From: Pontivivens nitratireducens
GTDB lineage: Bacteria > Pseudomonadota > Alphaproteobacteria > Rhodobacterales > Rhodobacteraceae
Assembly: GCF_014235845.1 (NCBI RefSeq)
Contig: NZ_JACJUQ010000005.1
Coordinates: forward strand, 124,001 to 188,000
Length of the DNA: 64,000 bases
Reading direction: 5' to 3'
Position numbers and translations under genes: made by a program. Shown here in pieces: positions 19,499-29,500 of this stretch. The notes under the pieces are model-generated. The model saw only the letters and a program-made list of their open reading frames with translations. It was not told the origin of the DNA and searched no databases. Each line of letters begins with the position of its first letter. Within the stretch, counting starts at the first letter, position 1.

Positions 19499-20478
19499 GC
19501 CGTTATGCCCGTCAGATCGCGGTCCCCGAACTCGGCAAGGCGGGTGACAGCCTCCTGCGGCAGGCGCATGTGCTGATCGTAGGGGGCGGGGGGCTGGCCG
19601 CGCCCGTGCTGCAATATCTCGGCGGTGCTGGCGTCGGGCGCATCCGTCTGGTCGATCCCGACCGGGTGGAGGTGACGAACCTGCACCGGCAGACGCTGTT
19701 TGCGCAATCCGATATCGGCCGGCCCAAGGCTGATGCGGCGGCGGCGGCGGTCAGGGCGCTCAATCCGGACTGTGTTGTCGAGCCGATCGTCACGACGCTG
19801 GATCCGGCCAATGACGCCGTGCTTTGCGAGGGTGTCGATCTGGTTATCGACTGCGCCGACAATTTTGCCGCAAGCTACATCCTGTCCGACAGGTGTCACG
19901 CAACCGGGTTGCCGTTGGTCAGCGGATCGGTGATCGGTCTGGATGGCTATGCCGGTGCCTTTTGCGGGGGGGCGCCCAGCTTGCGTGCCGTCTTCCCGGA
20001 CATGCCGCGACACATGGGCTCCTGCGCCGAGGATGGCGTTCTGGGCCCGGTCGTGGGGGTTGTCGGCGGGCTTCAGGCGCAGATGGCGCTGGCGCTTCTG
20101 GGGCGTATGGAGCCCGCGCCGCTGGGCAGGCTCGTCACCTTCGATGCACGCTCGTTCCGCTTCGGCGGTTTTCAGTTTTCCGGCGCGCCTGAGCCGGATC
20201 GCAAGCCGCGTTTTCTCGCCCCGTCCGAGATTGCCGAGGGCGATTTCCTCGTTGATCTGCGTTCCGAGGAGGAGGCCCCGCTGGTTCGCGCCGCCGCCCA
20301 TCGCCTGACCACAACCGCCTTGGGCGCGGGCGGGCCTGTTCCCGCCGCCGGCCAACGCGCGGTGCTGTGCTGCCGTTCGGGCCTGCGGGCCTGGGCTGCC
20401 GCCGAACGGCTCGCCTCCGTCTGGGATGGAGAAATATGCCTCGTCGCCCTTGGCGACCCTACCGGAGAAACTCCATGA
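19495..20478 (+). CDS. thiF: ThiF/MoeB-type adenylyltransferase with a rhodanese-like tail
   Basis: Activates the ThiS C-terminus as acyl-adenylate. The N-terminal E1-like domain has LIVGGGGLAAPVLQYL (ATP site) and GSCAEDGVLGP with the conserved cysteine. The usual zinc CxxC pair is absent: the first site reads PSLRA instead of CYRC, and no second pair follows. After about residue 235 comes a short rhodanese-like segment with the persulfide loop CRSGLR, so adenylation and sulfur transfer may be fused. Start ATG 19495 overlaps the thiE stop. Confidence 0.85.
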   Translation: MSRYARQIAVPELGKAGDSLLRQAHVLIVGGGGLAAPVLQYLGGAGVGRIRLVDPDRVEVTNLHRQTLFAQSDIGRPKADAAAAAVRALNPDCVVEPIVTTLDPANDAVLCEGVDLVIDCADNFAASYILSDRCHATGLPLVSGSVIGLDGYAGAFCGGAPSLRAVFPDMPRHMGSCAEDGVLGPVVGVVGGLQAQMALALLGRMEPAPLGRLVTFDARSFRFGGFQFSGAPEPDRKPRFLAPSEIAEGDFLVDLRSEEEAPLVRAAAHRLTTTALGAGGPVPAAGQRAVLCCRSGLRAWAAAERLASVWDGEICLVALGDPTGETP

Positions 20479-21410
20479 AGACCGTACTGACCACTCTCCT
20501 CCTTCTTGCGGCCACACCGACCGTTGCGCAGGATCGGATGACCGTCATGCTCGACTGGTTCGTGAACCCCGATCACGGGCCTATCGTCGTCGCGCAGGAA
20601 CGTGGCTACTTTGCCGATATGGGGCTGGAGGTCGAGATCATCGCCCCCGCCAACCCCGCCGATCCGCCCAAGATGGTCGCCGCCGGTGCCGCGGATCTCG
20701 CCATTTCCTATCAGCCGCAACTGCACCTTCAGGTGGCCGAGGGCATGCCGCTGATCCGGGTGGGCACTCTGGTCGCGACGCCGCTCAACTGCCTTCTGGT
20801 GCTGGAGGACGGCCCCATCGAGCAGATCGCGGATCTCGAAGGTCGCAAGATCGGATTCTCCGTCTCGGGGTTTGAGGAGGCGTTGCTGTCGACGATGCTG
20901 GGGCAGGCGGACCTCGGGATGGACGATGTCGAACTGATCAACGTCAACTGGTCGCTCTCACCCGCGCTTATGTCGGGTCAGGTCGATGCGGTGATCGGCG
21001 CGTTTCGCAATTTCGAGCTAAATCAGATGGATATCGAGGGTGTGTCGGGCCGCTGCTTCTATCCCGAATCCGAAGGCGTGCCGACCTATGATGAGCTGAT
21101 CTATGTCGCCAACCCTGACACGATGGATGCGGAAATGATCCGCCGTTTCCTCGCTGCCACGGAGAAGGCGACGCAGTATATCATCAATTATCCGCAGGAA
21201 AGCTGGGAGGTCTTCTCCTCGACTTCGGCCGAATTGCAGGACGAGTTGAACGAGCGGGCCTGGGGCGACACGCTGCCCCGCTTTGCCCTTCGCCCCGAGG
21301 CGCTGGACGCGGGGCGTTATGCCCGCTTTGAAGCCTTCCTGGCTGAGGCTGGCCTGATCGAGGGCACGCGCCCCGTCTCCGATCTGGCGATCGATCTGGG
21401 CGCGCAATGA
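20475..21410 (+). CDS. thiY: Pyrimidine precursor ABC-binding protein
   Basis: A periplasmic NMT1/THI5-like binding protein of 311 residues with a signal peptide ending TVAQ. The sequence MLDWFVNPDHGPIVVAQERGYF is split here as MLDWFVNPDHGP followed by IVVAQERGYF and is characteristic of ThiY, which binds formylaminopyrimidine, a thiamine breakdown product. It overlaps thiF by four bases and shares an operon with tenA, thiZ and thiX, which fixes the role better than the fold. Confidence 0.88.
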   Translation: MKTVLTTLLLLAATPTVAQDRMTVMLDWFVNPDHGPIVVAQERGYFADMGLEVEIIAPANPADPPKMVAAGAADLAISYQPQLHLQVAEGMPLIRVGTLVATPLNCLLVLEDGPIEQIADLEGRKIGFSVSGFEEALLSTMLGQADLGMDDVELINVNWSLSPALMSGQVDAVIGAFRNFELNQMDIEGVSGRCFYPESEGVPTYDELIYVANPDTMDAEMIRRFLAATEKATQYIINYPQESWEVFSSTSAELQDELNERAWGDTLPRFALRPEALDAGRYARFEAFLAEAGLIEGTRPVSDLAIDLGAQ

Positions 21411-22078
21411 GTTACGGTGCGATTTTCCCCCTCTGGCGCGCGGCGGCGGGCCAGACATGGGACGATTACACCCGCCATGCCTTTGTGAAGGGGTTGGGGA
21501 ACGGCACGCTTCCGCGTGAGGCGTTCCTGCGCTATCTGGTGCAGGATTACCTGTTCCTCATCCACTTCTCCCGCGCGTGGGCGCTGGCCGTGACCAAGGC
21601 GGAGACGCCGGAGGAAATGCGGGCCTGCGCCGCCACGGTTCACGCGCTGCTTGACGGGGAATTGCAGCTGCATATCGAGACTTGCGCAGCCGAGGGCATT
21701 TCTGAGGCCCAGCTTTTCGCAGCCCGCGAGGCTCCGCAGAACCTGGCCTATACACGCTATGTGCTCGATGCCGGTCATTCGGGCGATTTCCTCGACCTGA
21801 TGGCGGCGCTGGCCGTGTGCGTGCTGGGATATGGCGAGATCGGCACGCGGCTGGCGGCGCAGGCGGGCGAGACCCCGTATGCCGACTGGATCGCGACCTA
21901 TGCGGGCGCCGAATATCAGCACACGTGCCGCGAGGTGGGTGCGCTGATCGATGCGGCGACCGCGCGGCGTCTGGGGGAGCAGCCGGAAAGCAGTCCGCGC
22001 TGGCCCCGCCTGTGCGCCCGTTTCGAGATGGCAACCCGGCTTGAGGTCGATTTCTGGGGCATGGGCCTCAGCGCATGA
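21407..22078 (+). CDS. tenA: Aminopyrimidine aminohydrolase / thiaminase II
   Basis: Hydrolyses the salvaged aminopyrimidine to HMP for ThiD. It is 223 residues and all-helical. The catalytic Cys sits in AALAVCVLGYGEIG, and the acidic partners in YAGAEYQ and in LEVDFWGMGL are present. Flanked by ATGA overlaps with thiY and thiZ. Confidence 0.9.
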   Translation: MSYGAIFPLWRAAAGQTWDDYTRHAFVKGLGNGTLPREAFLRYLVQDYLFLIHFSRAWALAVTKAETPEEMRACAATVHALLDGELQLHIETCAAEGISEAQLFAAREAPQNLAYTRYVLDAGHSGDFLDLMAALAVCVLGYGEIGTRLAAQAGETPYADWIATYAGAEYQHTCREVGALIDAATARRLGEQPESSPRWPRLCARFEMATRLEVDFWGMGLSA

Positions 22079-22800
22079 GCGTCGCGCCCGCGCTGAACAT
22101 GGCCGGTCGTGCGACGATCGACGGCACGGCGATCTTCGGGCCGCTTTCGTTCGTGGCGCCTGCCGGGGAATGGACCTGCCTGCTCGGCCCCTCGGGCGTG
22201 GGAAAATCGACCGTGTTGCGTTTGCTCGCGGGACTTGGCGATGAGGTTCTCTTTTTGGGCGAGGCCTCAGCCGGTGACGGTGCATCGTTGTGCGGCCGCG
22301 TGGCGTTGATGGCGCAGAGCGACTTGTTGATGCCGTGGCTGGACCTCACCGCGAATGTCACTCTGGGCACGCGGTTGCGAGGGCAAAAAACTCAGCAGGA
22401 TCGCGCGCGGCAGGTGCTGGAACGTGTCGGGCTGGCCGATCACGCGGGCAAGCGACCGAATGCGCTATCGGGGGGACAGCGACAGCGGGTGGCGCTGGCC
22501 CGCACGCTGATGGAGGATCGCCCGGTTGTGCTGCTGGATGAGCCGTTCTCGTCTCTCGATGCCAGATCGCGGGCCCTGATGCAGGACCTGTCTGCCGAAG
22601 TGCTGGCCGGGCGCACTGTCCTCCATGTCACCCACGACACAGCCGAGGCCGCGCGTCTGGGACATCATGTCCTGCTGATGACGCGGCGCGGTATCACCTC
22701 CGTACCCCCGCCGGACAGCCCGATCCCGCGCCGCTACGACGCGCCAGAAACGCTCGAATTTCAGGGGCGTCTGCTGCGAATGCTGATGGAGGCAGAGTGA
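22075..22800 (+). CDS. thiZ: Pyrimidine-precursor ABC transporter ATPase
   Basis: A 241-residue ABC ATPase with Walker A GPSGVGKST, signature LSGGQRQRVALARTL and Walker B VVLLDEPFSSLDA. It powers import of the ThiY-bound pyrimidine through ThiX. Overlaps tenA and thiX by four bases each. Confidence 0.87.
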   Translation: MSVAPALNMAGRATIDGTAIFGPLSFVAPAGEWTCLLGPSGVGKSTVLRLLAGLGDEVLFLGEASAGDGASLCGRVALMAQSDLLMPWLDLTANVTLGTRLRGQKTQQDRARQVLERVGLADHAGKRPNALSGGQRQRVALARTLMEDRPVVLLDEPFSSLDARSRALMQDLSAEVLAGRTVLHVTHDTAEAARLGHHVLLMTRRGITSVPPPDSPIPRRYDAPETLEFQGRLLRMLMEAE

Positions 22801-23528
22801 AATCAACCCTTCGCATTCTGGCGGTAACGCTTCTGGGATTGGCGGGTTGGCAGGCCGTCGTCACGTGGGGCGAACTGCCCCGTTTCATTCTGCCCGGCCC
22901 GCGTCTCGTCTTTACGACGTTGTGGACCAGCCGCGCGCTGATTGCCGAGCACGCGGTCGTCACGGCCATCGAGGTTCTCCTCGGCCTCGGGCTGGGTGCG
23001 GCGGCTGGCTTTGCCTCGGCTATCGCGCTGGCGGCCTCACCGCTGGCGCGGTCCCTGCTGCGGCCGATGCTCGTCTTCAGCCAGGCGATACCGGTCTTCG
23101 CTCTGGCCCCGATCCTGACGCTTTGGCTTGGCTACGGGCTCTGGTCCAAGGTCGCGATGGCGCTCCTCATCATCTATTTTCCAGTCACCTCGGCCTTCTT
23201 CGATGCACTGATGCGAACACCGCGCGGCTGGCTGGAGCTTGCCCACGTGATGAACGCCATGCCGGGTCGTATCCTCTGGCGTATTCGTGTGCCTGCGGCG
23301 ATGCCGGGCTTCGCCTCGGGTCTGCGGCTCGCCGCTGTCTATGCCCCGATCGGCGCGATCATCGGTGAATGGGTTGGGGCGTCCCAAGGGCTGGGCTATC
23401 TGATGCTGTTGGCGAATGGTCGTGCGAAAATCGACCTGATGTTCGCAGCGTTGATTGTTCTGGCGGTGTTGACGCTGGTGCTGCACGCAGCCGTCGATAC
23501 CGCTTGCCGGCGGCTTTGGGATGGATGA
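22797..23528 (+). CDS. thiX: Pyrimidine-precursor ABC transporter permease
   Basis: A 243-residue permease of the TauC/SsuC family. The EAA-type loop appears as LAHVMNAMPGRILWRIRVPAAMPG. The GTG start overlaps the thiZ stop. Last gene of the riboswitch operon; it converges on the EmrB gene with only about 10 bases between the stops. Confidence 0.85.
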   Translation: MKSTLRILAVTLLGLAGWQAVVTWGELPRFILPGPRLVFTTLWTSRALIAEHAVVTAIEVLLGLGLGAAAGFASAIALAASPLARSLLRPMLVFSQAIPVFALAPILTLWLGYGLWSKVAMALLIIYFPVTSAFFDALMRTPRGWLELAHVMNAMPGRILWRIRVPAAMPGFASGLRLAAVYAPIGAIIGEWVGASQGLGYLMLLANGRAKIDLMFAALIVLAVLTLVLHAAVDTACRRLWDG

Positions 23529-23538
23529 AACCCGTAAC

Positions 23539-25089
23539 CTATCCGCTTGAGGAAGGGGCGCGCCACATGAACCATGTCGGGATCAGCGCGAGCAGGAATA
23601 TACCGCATACGACCAGGAATCCGTCCTGGAATGCCGCGTTCGAGGATTGGATCATCACCGTCTGGCCCAGGAACGATGCCGCCGCAGGCATAAGCTGGGA
23701 GTCCGGCAATCCCGAGGTGTGAAGGAGACCGGCCACCTGGCCCAACAACTCCATCGTCGTGGAGTTGTCGCTGGTCTGGGTTGCGGCAAAGGCATCCGCG
23801 TGCATGATCGTGCGCCGTTCGATGAACACGCTCAGAAGGTTCACCCCGAAGGCACCGCCAAGTTGCCGGATGAAGTTGGACGCCCCCGAACCCTGACCCA
23901 GAAGATGCACCGGCAAAACCTTGAGCGCGCCAGACGAAATGGCGGGAAACACCAGCCCCAGCCCCACCCGCGACAGGACCGTCCACCACGCCAGTGTCCA
24001 GAACGCCGTATGGACATTCGCGCTTGCCATCAGCCAGGAGGACCCGGCAAAGACCGCCATCCCGATAGCGATCATGATCGGCGCAGACACCTTGTCTGAC
24101 AACCGGCCCGCAATCGGGAAAACCAGCAGCATCGCAAAGCCCGAGGGCATCAGAAGCAGGCCCGCCTGCGTCGGTGTCATGCCCTGAATCTGCTGCACGA
24201 AAACCGGCAGCAGATAGGTGGACCCGAACAGCCCCGCCCCCATGATAAAGGCAATGACCGAAGCGGAGGAGAAGGCGAAATTCTTGAAAAGCCGCATGTC
24301 GAGCATCGGCTTGGCCGTATACATCTCCCAGGCGATGAAGGAGATGGCCGAAACCACGGAGATCGTGAAACCCGACAGGATGACATTGGAATCCCATCCC
24401 AGGCGCTGCGCGTTCGTCAGCGTGCTGAGCAGCACCGCGAGAAAGATCGACAGGATCGACACCCCGATAAAGTCGAAGGGCGGCATCGGCCCGCTTTCCT
24501 CACGCGTGGGCAGGAATATGTTTGACAGCAAGATGGCCAGGCCGGCGAAGGGCAGGCAAAGGTAGAAGACGAAACGCCAATCGAACGCATCCATAAGCAC
24601 GCCCCCGATCCACGGGCCCAGCGCCGGTGCCAGAACGACGCCAACGCCGTAGATCCCCATGGCTGCGCCGCGCTTGTCAGGCGGAAAGACCTTGAACAGC
24701 ATGATCATGGCCAACGGTTGAACGACACCCGCCGCAGCCCCCTGCACCACGCGCGCCAGCGTCAGAACGGTCTCATTCGGCGCGACGCCCCCAAGGACGG
24801 ACCCCGCCAGAAACACGCCCATCGATGCGCTCAACGTCAGCCGCATTCCGAAGGCACGGTTGGCCCAATCGGCCAGCAGCATCGTGGCGGTCATGGCGGC
24901 CAGGAACCCGGTGGAGATCCATTGCGCCTGTACCGCGCTGATGCCGAATGCCCCCATGACCGCCGGAATGGCGACGTTGACGATTGTGGTGGACAGCACA
25001 ACCGAGATGGTTGCGATCATGATCGTTCCGGTCGCGAACCACTTGTAGGCAGCCCCGTAACGTTCGAAGTAACGATCAATCTGTGACAT
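23539..25089 (-). CDS. emrB: DHA2-family drug/proton antiporter (EmrB-like)
   Basis: A 14-helix MFS exporter of about 516 residues. The motif-A region NRAFGMRLTLSASM and motif C GVGVVLAPALGPWIGG are visible. It works with the HlyD-type adaptor encoded just upstream, whose stop it overlaps by 14 bases, to move hydrophobic toxins across the envelope. Start ATG 25089 is preferred to the upstream in-frame ATG at 25104. Confidence 0.87.
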   Translation of the reverse strand: MSQIDRYFERYGAAYKWFATGTIMIATISVVLSTTIVNVAIPAVMGAFGISAVQAQWISTGFLAAMTATMLLADWANRAFGMRLTLSASMGVFLAGSVLGGVAPNETVLTLARVVQGAAAGVVQPLAMIMLFKVFPPDKRGAAMGIYGVGVVLAPALGPWIGGVLMDAFDWRFVFYLCLPFAGLAILLSNIFLPTREESGPMPPFDFIGVSILSIFLAVLLSTLTNAQRLGWDSNVILSGFTISVVSAISFIAWEMYTAKPMLDMRLFKNFAFSSASVIAFIMGAGLFGSTYLLPVFVQQIQGMTPTQAGLLLMPSGFAMLLVFPIAGRLSDKVSAPIMIAIGMAVFAGSSWLMASANVHTAFWTLAWWTVLSRVGLGLVFPAISSGALKVLPVHLLGQGSGASNFIRQLGGAFGVNLLSVFIERRTIMHADAFAATQTSDNSTTMELLGQVAGLLHTSGLPDSQLMPAAASFLGQTVMIQSSNAAFQDGFLVVCGIFLLALIPTWFMWRAPSSSG

Positions 25090-26236
25090 CGACGTAGACC
25101 TCAACCATCATGCCGGGCCTGAGTTCGATGCCGTCAGCGTCGATCGACACACGGATCGGCAGGCGCTGGGTCACTTTCGTGAAGTTGCCCGAGGGGTTGG
25201 GGCTGGGCAGAAGCGCAAGCTGGCTCGTGGCCGCGCCGCCCATCCCGATCACCTCCCCCTCGAATGTCCGGTCTGGAATGGCATCAACGGTGATGGTCGC
25301 GGGCGATCCGACATGGATCCTGCCGTAATCGGTCTCCTTGACGTTTGCGTCGATCCAGACGTCATTCGGCGCGTGATACATCGCGATGCGCGTGCCGGGC
25401 GTCACATACTCACCGACATCGACAAAGGTCGCATCGACTAGGCCGTCGAACTGAGCCGTGATCATGCGGTGTGCGAGGTCGATCTCCTTAAGGCTGCGGT
25501 CGGCCTCGGTTCCCGTGCGCTGGGCGAGAACGGATGCGATCTGGGATTCCAGCACGTTTATCTGCTCTCCGTCGGCCTCGACGATGGCCAGACTGGCGCG
25601 GGCGCTTTCGATCGCGGCGAATGCGGCACGTTCCTGCTGGGCGGCGGTATCCAGCGCGGCCTGGGTCTCGTCCAGGGTTTGCTGCGACGTGATATTCTGC
25701 TCGGTAAGTTTGATCGCCCTCTCCTGACGGGCGCGGGCATTCGTCAATACGGCGAGTGATGCCTCATGGTTCGCATCCGCGGCAGCTATCCCGGCCAAGG
25801 CCGCATCCCGACGTGCGGACAACTGCCGTTCAAGCAGCACCCTGCGTGCCTGAAGCTCCTCCAACTGCGCGTCGGTTGCGGCAAGTGTGGACAGGACGGC
25901 GTCAAGCTGCGGCTGCGAGTATTCGCGGTCGATGGACGCGATCAGGTCACCCTCCTCGACGGTGTCCCCCACCAGAACCGACATTGCCGTGACGCGTCCG
26001 GAAACCTCGCTGGATACGGTGACGACATTGGCCGTGATCCGGGCATCGTTGATGTGCACCTGCGTGAACCGCGCGATCAGCCAGGGGGCGGCCAGCCAGA
26101 TGGCAACAGCGACCACGCCGGCGATCACGATCAGTTTGATCCATTTCGTGCGGCTTCTTCTGCGTGGGGTGGACGGCACAGGTTTATCCGTGCCTGCCTC
26201 GCCCGCATCGGTTTTCATATTATCAATTTTCGCCAC
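25076..26236 (-). CDS. emrA: HlyD/EmrA-family membrane fusion protein
   Basis: The periplasmic adaptor of a tripartite efflux pump: a cytoplasmic N-tail, one membrane helix near 32-50, then a lipoyl half-motif (VSSEVSGRVTAMSVLVGD), a long coiled-coil hairpin of about 110 residues and the second half. The GTG start at 26236 overlaps the MarR gene and has GGAGAA at a good distance; ATG 26218 is the alternative. Operon order is marR-emrA-emrB. Confidence 0.87.
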   Translation of the reverse strand: MAKIDNMKTDAGEAGTDKPVPSTPRRRSRTKWIKLIVIAGVVAVAIWLAAPWLIARFTQVHINDARITANVVTVSSEVSGRVTAMSVLVGDTVEEGDLIASIDREYSQPQLDAVLSTLAATDAQLEELQARRVLLERQLSARRDAALAGIAAADANHEASLAVLTNARARQERAIKLTEQNITSQQTLDETQAALDTAAQQERAAFAAIESARASLAIVEADGEQINVLESQIASVLAQRTGTEADRSLKEIDLAHRMITAQFDGLVDATFVDVGEYVTPGTRIAMYHAPNDVWIDANVKETDYGRIHVGSPATITVDAIPDRTFEGEVIGMGGAATSQLALLPSPNPSGNFTKVTQRLPIRVSIDADGIELRPGMMVEVYVDVTD

Positions 26237-26675
26237 TGCTCAAATTCTCCAATCTGGCCGTGATGCGGCTCAGGACTTTTGTTGCAATACGCAGATCCTG
26301 CTGGGAGATGCCCTCAAGAATTTCCGTGCGGCTGGTCGCGGACATCTCTTCCATCTTCTCGATGAGAGGATATGCCGCCTTCGTCAGGTGCAGCGTCTTT
26401 GCCCGCCTGTCCGTGGCTGAAGGTCGACGTTCGATCAGACCGGCATCCTCCAACCCATCCAGCTGGCGAACCAGTGTTGCGGCCTCAATTCCCAGAGTGC
26501 GCGCCAGTTCAACCTGCGTAACCTCTTCATTTTGCGACAGCTCAAACAGAACGCTCCACCGTGCCTGCGACAGTTCGAGGTCACGAAACACCAGATCGAG
26601 ATAGCGTCTCCACATACGCGCCGAGGAGATCAGCGAGCGCGTAAAAGGCTCCTGAGCCTCGATGTCGTTCTGCAT
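26223..26675 (-). CDS. MarR-family repressor
   Basis: A 150-residue winged-helix protein. VTQVELARTLGIEAATLVRQLDGLEDAGLIERR is the recognition helix and wing, quoted here in outline (VTQVELARTLG, then TLVRQLDGLEDAG). It is the first gene of the efflux operon and is divergent from the uspA gene across about 100 bases; autorepression lifted by phenolic or cationic ligands is the family norm and is inferred here. Confidence 0.87.
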   Translation of the reverse strand: MQNDIEAQEPFTRSLISSARMWRRYLDLVFRDLELSQARWSVLFELSQNEEVTQVELARTLGIEAATLVRQLDGLEDAGLIERRPSATDRRAKTLHLTKAAYPLIEKMEEMSATSRTEILEGISQQDLRIATKVLSRITARLENLSSGEN

Positions 26676-26692
26676 CGCTCATCAACTTTCAA

Positions 26693-26717
26693 TAGCTTGC
26701 TAATAGATGCAAGGCTA
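26693..26717. promoter_or_regulatory. Candidate MarR operator
   Basis: TAGCTTGC (26693-26700) and GCAAGGCTA (26709-26717) form a near-perfect inverted repeat with an 8-base spacer, differing by one inserted base. Its place between marR and uspA suits a repressor site that could affect both genes. Confidence 0.45.
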
Positions 26718-26773
26718 ATTAGTGTGATCTCAATCATATTGCAAGGGCCAATGCGGAACCGGAGATCCACCCA

Positions 26774-27232
26774 ATGTACAAGAAGATTTTGCTGTGTTTC
26801 GATGGCTCTCGCGAGGGTCGGCTGGCACTGCGAGAGGGGGCGCGGCTGGCCCAGATCACGGGCGCCGCGGTGATCCTGCTCGCGGTGGTCGAAACGGGCG
26901 CGGCCAGCGCGCTGGCGCAGGGCGCGGATGTCGGGGCGCTTGCCCAGCAGCAGACCGATTTCAAGGAAATCCTCGACGAGGGCTATCGAAGGCTCTCCGG
27001 CATGGGGCTGTCGCCCGAGGTTCATATGGAGTTCGGGGATCCGGTCGCAAAAATCACACATGTCGCGAATGCAATCGGGGCAGATCTGGTCGTCATCGGG
27101 CATCACCAGCAGGGGTTCTGGACCCGCTGGATGAGCCGCTCGGTCGCGGCGGGGCTGGGCGACACGCTGGGATGTAGCCTGCTTCTGGCGCAAAAGGTCG
27201 TCGAGGATTCAGAGCTTTTCCACAACGATTGA
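26774..27232 (+). CDS. Universal stress protein, UspA family
   Basis: A single 152-residue Usp domain. It opens with ILLCFDGSREGRLAL and carries the nucleotide-binding pattern DLVVIGHHQQGFWTRWMSRSV, shown here as VVIGHHQQG and SRSV. The usual GxxG-S loop is modified, so ATP binding is uncertain. It stands alone and is divergent from marR. Confidence 0.85.
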   Translation: MYKKILLCFDGSREGRLALREGARLAQITGAAVILLAVVETGAASALAQGADVGALAQQQTDFKEILDEGYRRLSGMGLSPEVHMEFGDPVAKITHVANAIGADLVVIGHHQQGFWTRWMSRSVAAGLGDTLGCSLLLAQKVVEDSELFHND

Positions 27233-27273
27233 AGGTCTGTACCTGACAGATCGTGCGGTTTCATAGTGAGGTG

Positions 27274-27305
27274 GCCGGCGGGGTAGGTTCGGCCACCCCG
27301 CCGGC
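27274..27305. terminator. Bidirectional terminator-like hairpin
   Basis: A perfect 10-bp inverted repeat, GCCGGCGGGG and CCCCGCCGGC with a 12-base loop, lies between the convergent uspA and molybdoenzyme genes. No T-run follows. Confidence 0.5.
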
Positions 27306-27310
27306 ACAGG

Positions 27311-29500
27311 TCACATTCCGGCAATCACCTTGTCCAGCGTTGCGGGATAGTCGCGCACCCGCACACCCGTCGCGTTGTGGATCGCGTTGACGATCGCGGC
27401 GGCGGCACCGCAGATGCCCAGCTCCCCGATCCCCTTGGCCTGCATCGGGTTGGCCCAATCGTCGCGTTCCTCCAGCAATTCGACGGTCATCTGCGGCACG
27501 TCCGCGTTCACGGGAATGTGGTACTCCGCCAGATTGTGGTTCGCCACGTGGCCGTCGCGCGGGTCGAAGGCCAGTTCTTCCTCCAACGCCATGCCAATAC
27601 CGAAGATCATGCCCCCCAGACACTGCGATCGTGCCGTCTTGGCGTTTAATATCCGGCCCGCCGCGAAGCTGCCATGCATCCGCCGCACCCGCGTCTCACC
27701 CGAGGCTGCGTGCACGGCAACCTCGGCAAAATAGGCGCCGAAAGTCGCCTGCCTGACGGCTTGCGATGTATCGCCGGGTTGAACATGGCCCAGCTTGACG
27801 ATCTCATCGCCTTGCAGGATTTCGACCAGGGATCGGGTTCGATTGTCGAAGGTCGCGCTGCCGTCCTTCAACGTCAGGTCGGGTTCGCTGACCTGCAACC
27901 GCTCGGCCAATTGCCTGCGGATTGCCTGGCAGGCAAGGTAGACGGATGTGCCGCTTGAGGATGCCCCCCACGACCCGCCGGAACCTGACGAAGGCGGCAG
28001 ATCGGTGTCGCCCAGAACCACCTCCACATCCTCACGCGGCAGCCCCAGCATCTCACCGGCAATCTGTCCCAGAATGGCATATGTGCCCGTGCCGATATCG
28101 GTCATGTCCGTCTGGACCACGGCCTTGCCCTGCGGTGTCAGGCTGACGCGCGCCTGAGATTCCATCAGCACATTCACCCGCGCCGCCGAGGCCATGCCGT
28201 AGCCGATCAGCCATTCGCCTTCGCGCCGTTCCTTGACGCCGGGGCGATCTGCCCAGCCGAAGGCCTCGGCCCCGCTATCCAGCGCTTCGCGGAACCGGCG
28301 GGAGGAGAACGCCTTGCCGCTTTCAGGATCCTTGTCCGGTATATTGCGACGGCGCAGTTCGACGGGATCCATGCCGATTTTATAGGCCAGCTCGTCCATG
28401 GCGCTTTCCAGAACGGTTACGCCCACGGCCTCACCGGGCGCGCGCACCGACCCCGCACAAAGCCTGTGCAGGCGCGCCATATCCATCGACATCCGGCGGT
28501 TCTGACCCGAATAGAGGAAGTGCGAGGCCTGCAGAACCGGCTCGGCGAATGTTTCACCGGGCAGGTTCGATATCCGGGCGTCATGGCCCAGCCCGGTCAA
28601 CCGGCCCTCGGCATCGGCGGCAAGGCGGACGCGCTGGCGGGTCTCAGACCGACGCATCGTTGCCTCGAAAACCTGCTGGCGCTGCAATGCGACCGATACC
28701 GGACGTCCGACCTCCCTTGCCGCTATGGCCGCCGCCACCGCCTCGGGCGAGAGGCCCAGTTTGGAGCCGAAACCACCGCCTACATAGGGGGAGAGGACGC
28801 GCACCCGGTCGGGATGGATGCCCAATGAATCCGCGAGTTCATTGCGATTGTATTTCAGCATCTGATAGCTGCCGCGCAGGGTCAGATCCTCCCCCTCCCA
28901 TGACGCGATCGAGGCATGCGGCTCCATCGCCGCGCTGGAATGCGAGGGCGTGGTATAGGTTACATCGACCGCGTAGGCCGCATCACGCATCGCCGCGTCG
29001 AGGTCCCCCTGGTCGAGCGCTTGGCCCTCCTGCGGTTCGAGCGCTGCGGTATCGGGATCGACCGCCACCACTTCGGCGTTTTCCAGCGTTACCTGCAAAC
29101 ACTGCGCGGCATGGCGTGCCTGCTCAAAGCTTTCGGCCACAACCACGGCGATCAACTGGCCCATATAGGCTGCGTGATGTGGTCCCTGAATGGGCGCTTC
29201 GTTCGCCGTGCCCTGCGCCGGATTGCGCAACAGACGATCGTCCTGAATGACAGAAAGCACGCCGGGCATAGCCGCAACCACATCGCGATTGGTCAGCACG
29301 ACATGCCCGCTGTTGCCCGGCGCGCGAACCATCACGCCATGGACCATGCCTTCGACCTGCCATTCATTGGCGTAGGTCGCTTGGCCCGTTACCTTCAACG
29401 GCCCCTCGGGCCGGTCGAGCGGTGCGCCGACCAGTCCCTGCACCATGTCATCGAGCCGTCGGTCCGTGACCGGGGCGTCCATCTTGAAAGACTCGGTCAT
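27311..29500 (-). CDS. paoC: Molybdopterin-binding subunit of aldehyde oxidoreductase (PaoC-like)
   Basis: The catalytic large subunit of a xanthine-oxidase-family enzyme, 729 residues. The Moco-contact blocks [15 protein letters not shown] and [16 protein letters not shown] are present, and the catalytic glutamate sits in [16 protein letters not shown] near the C-terminus. The small separate Fe-S and FAD subunits and the length match the periplasmic PaoABC type rather than fused xanthine dehydrogenases. Aldehyde is the likely substrate by similarity; purines are less likely. Confidence 0.83.
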   Translation of the reverse strand: MTESFKMDAPVTDRRLDDMVQGLVGAPLDRPEGPLKVTGQATYANEWQVEGMVHGVMVRAPGNSGHVVLTNRDVVAAMPGVLSVIQDDRLLRNPAQGTANEAPIQGPHHAAYMGQLIAVVVAESFEQARHAAQCLQVTLENAEVVAVDPDTAALEPQEGQALDQGDLDAAMRDAAYAVDVTYTTPSHSSAAMEPHASIASWEGEDLTLRGSYQMLKYNRNELADSLGIHPDRVRVLSPYVGGGFGSKLGLSPEAVAAAIAAREVGRPVSVALQRQQVFEATMRRSETRQRVRLAADAEGRLTGLGHDARISNLPGETFAEPVLQASHFLYSGQNRRMSMDMARLHRLCAGSVRAPGEAVGVTVLESAMDELAYKIGMDPVELRRRNIPDKDPESGKAFSSRRFREALDSGAEAFGWADRPGVKERREGEWLIGYGMASAARVNVLMESQARVSLTPQGKAVVQTDMTDIGTGTYAILGQIAGEMLGLPREDVEVVLGDTDLPPSSGSGGSWGASSSGTSVYLACQAIRRQLAERLQVSEPDLTLKDGSATFDNRTRSLVEILQGDEIVKLGHVQPGDTSQAVRQATFGAYFAEVAVHAASGETRVRRMHGSFAAGRILNAKTARSQCLGGMIFGIGMALEEELAFDPRDGHVANHNLAEYHIPVNADVPQMTVELLEERDDWANPMQAKGIGELGICGAAAAIVNAIHNATGVRVRDYPATLDKVIAGM

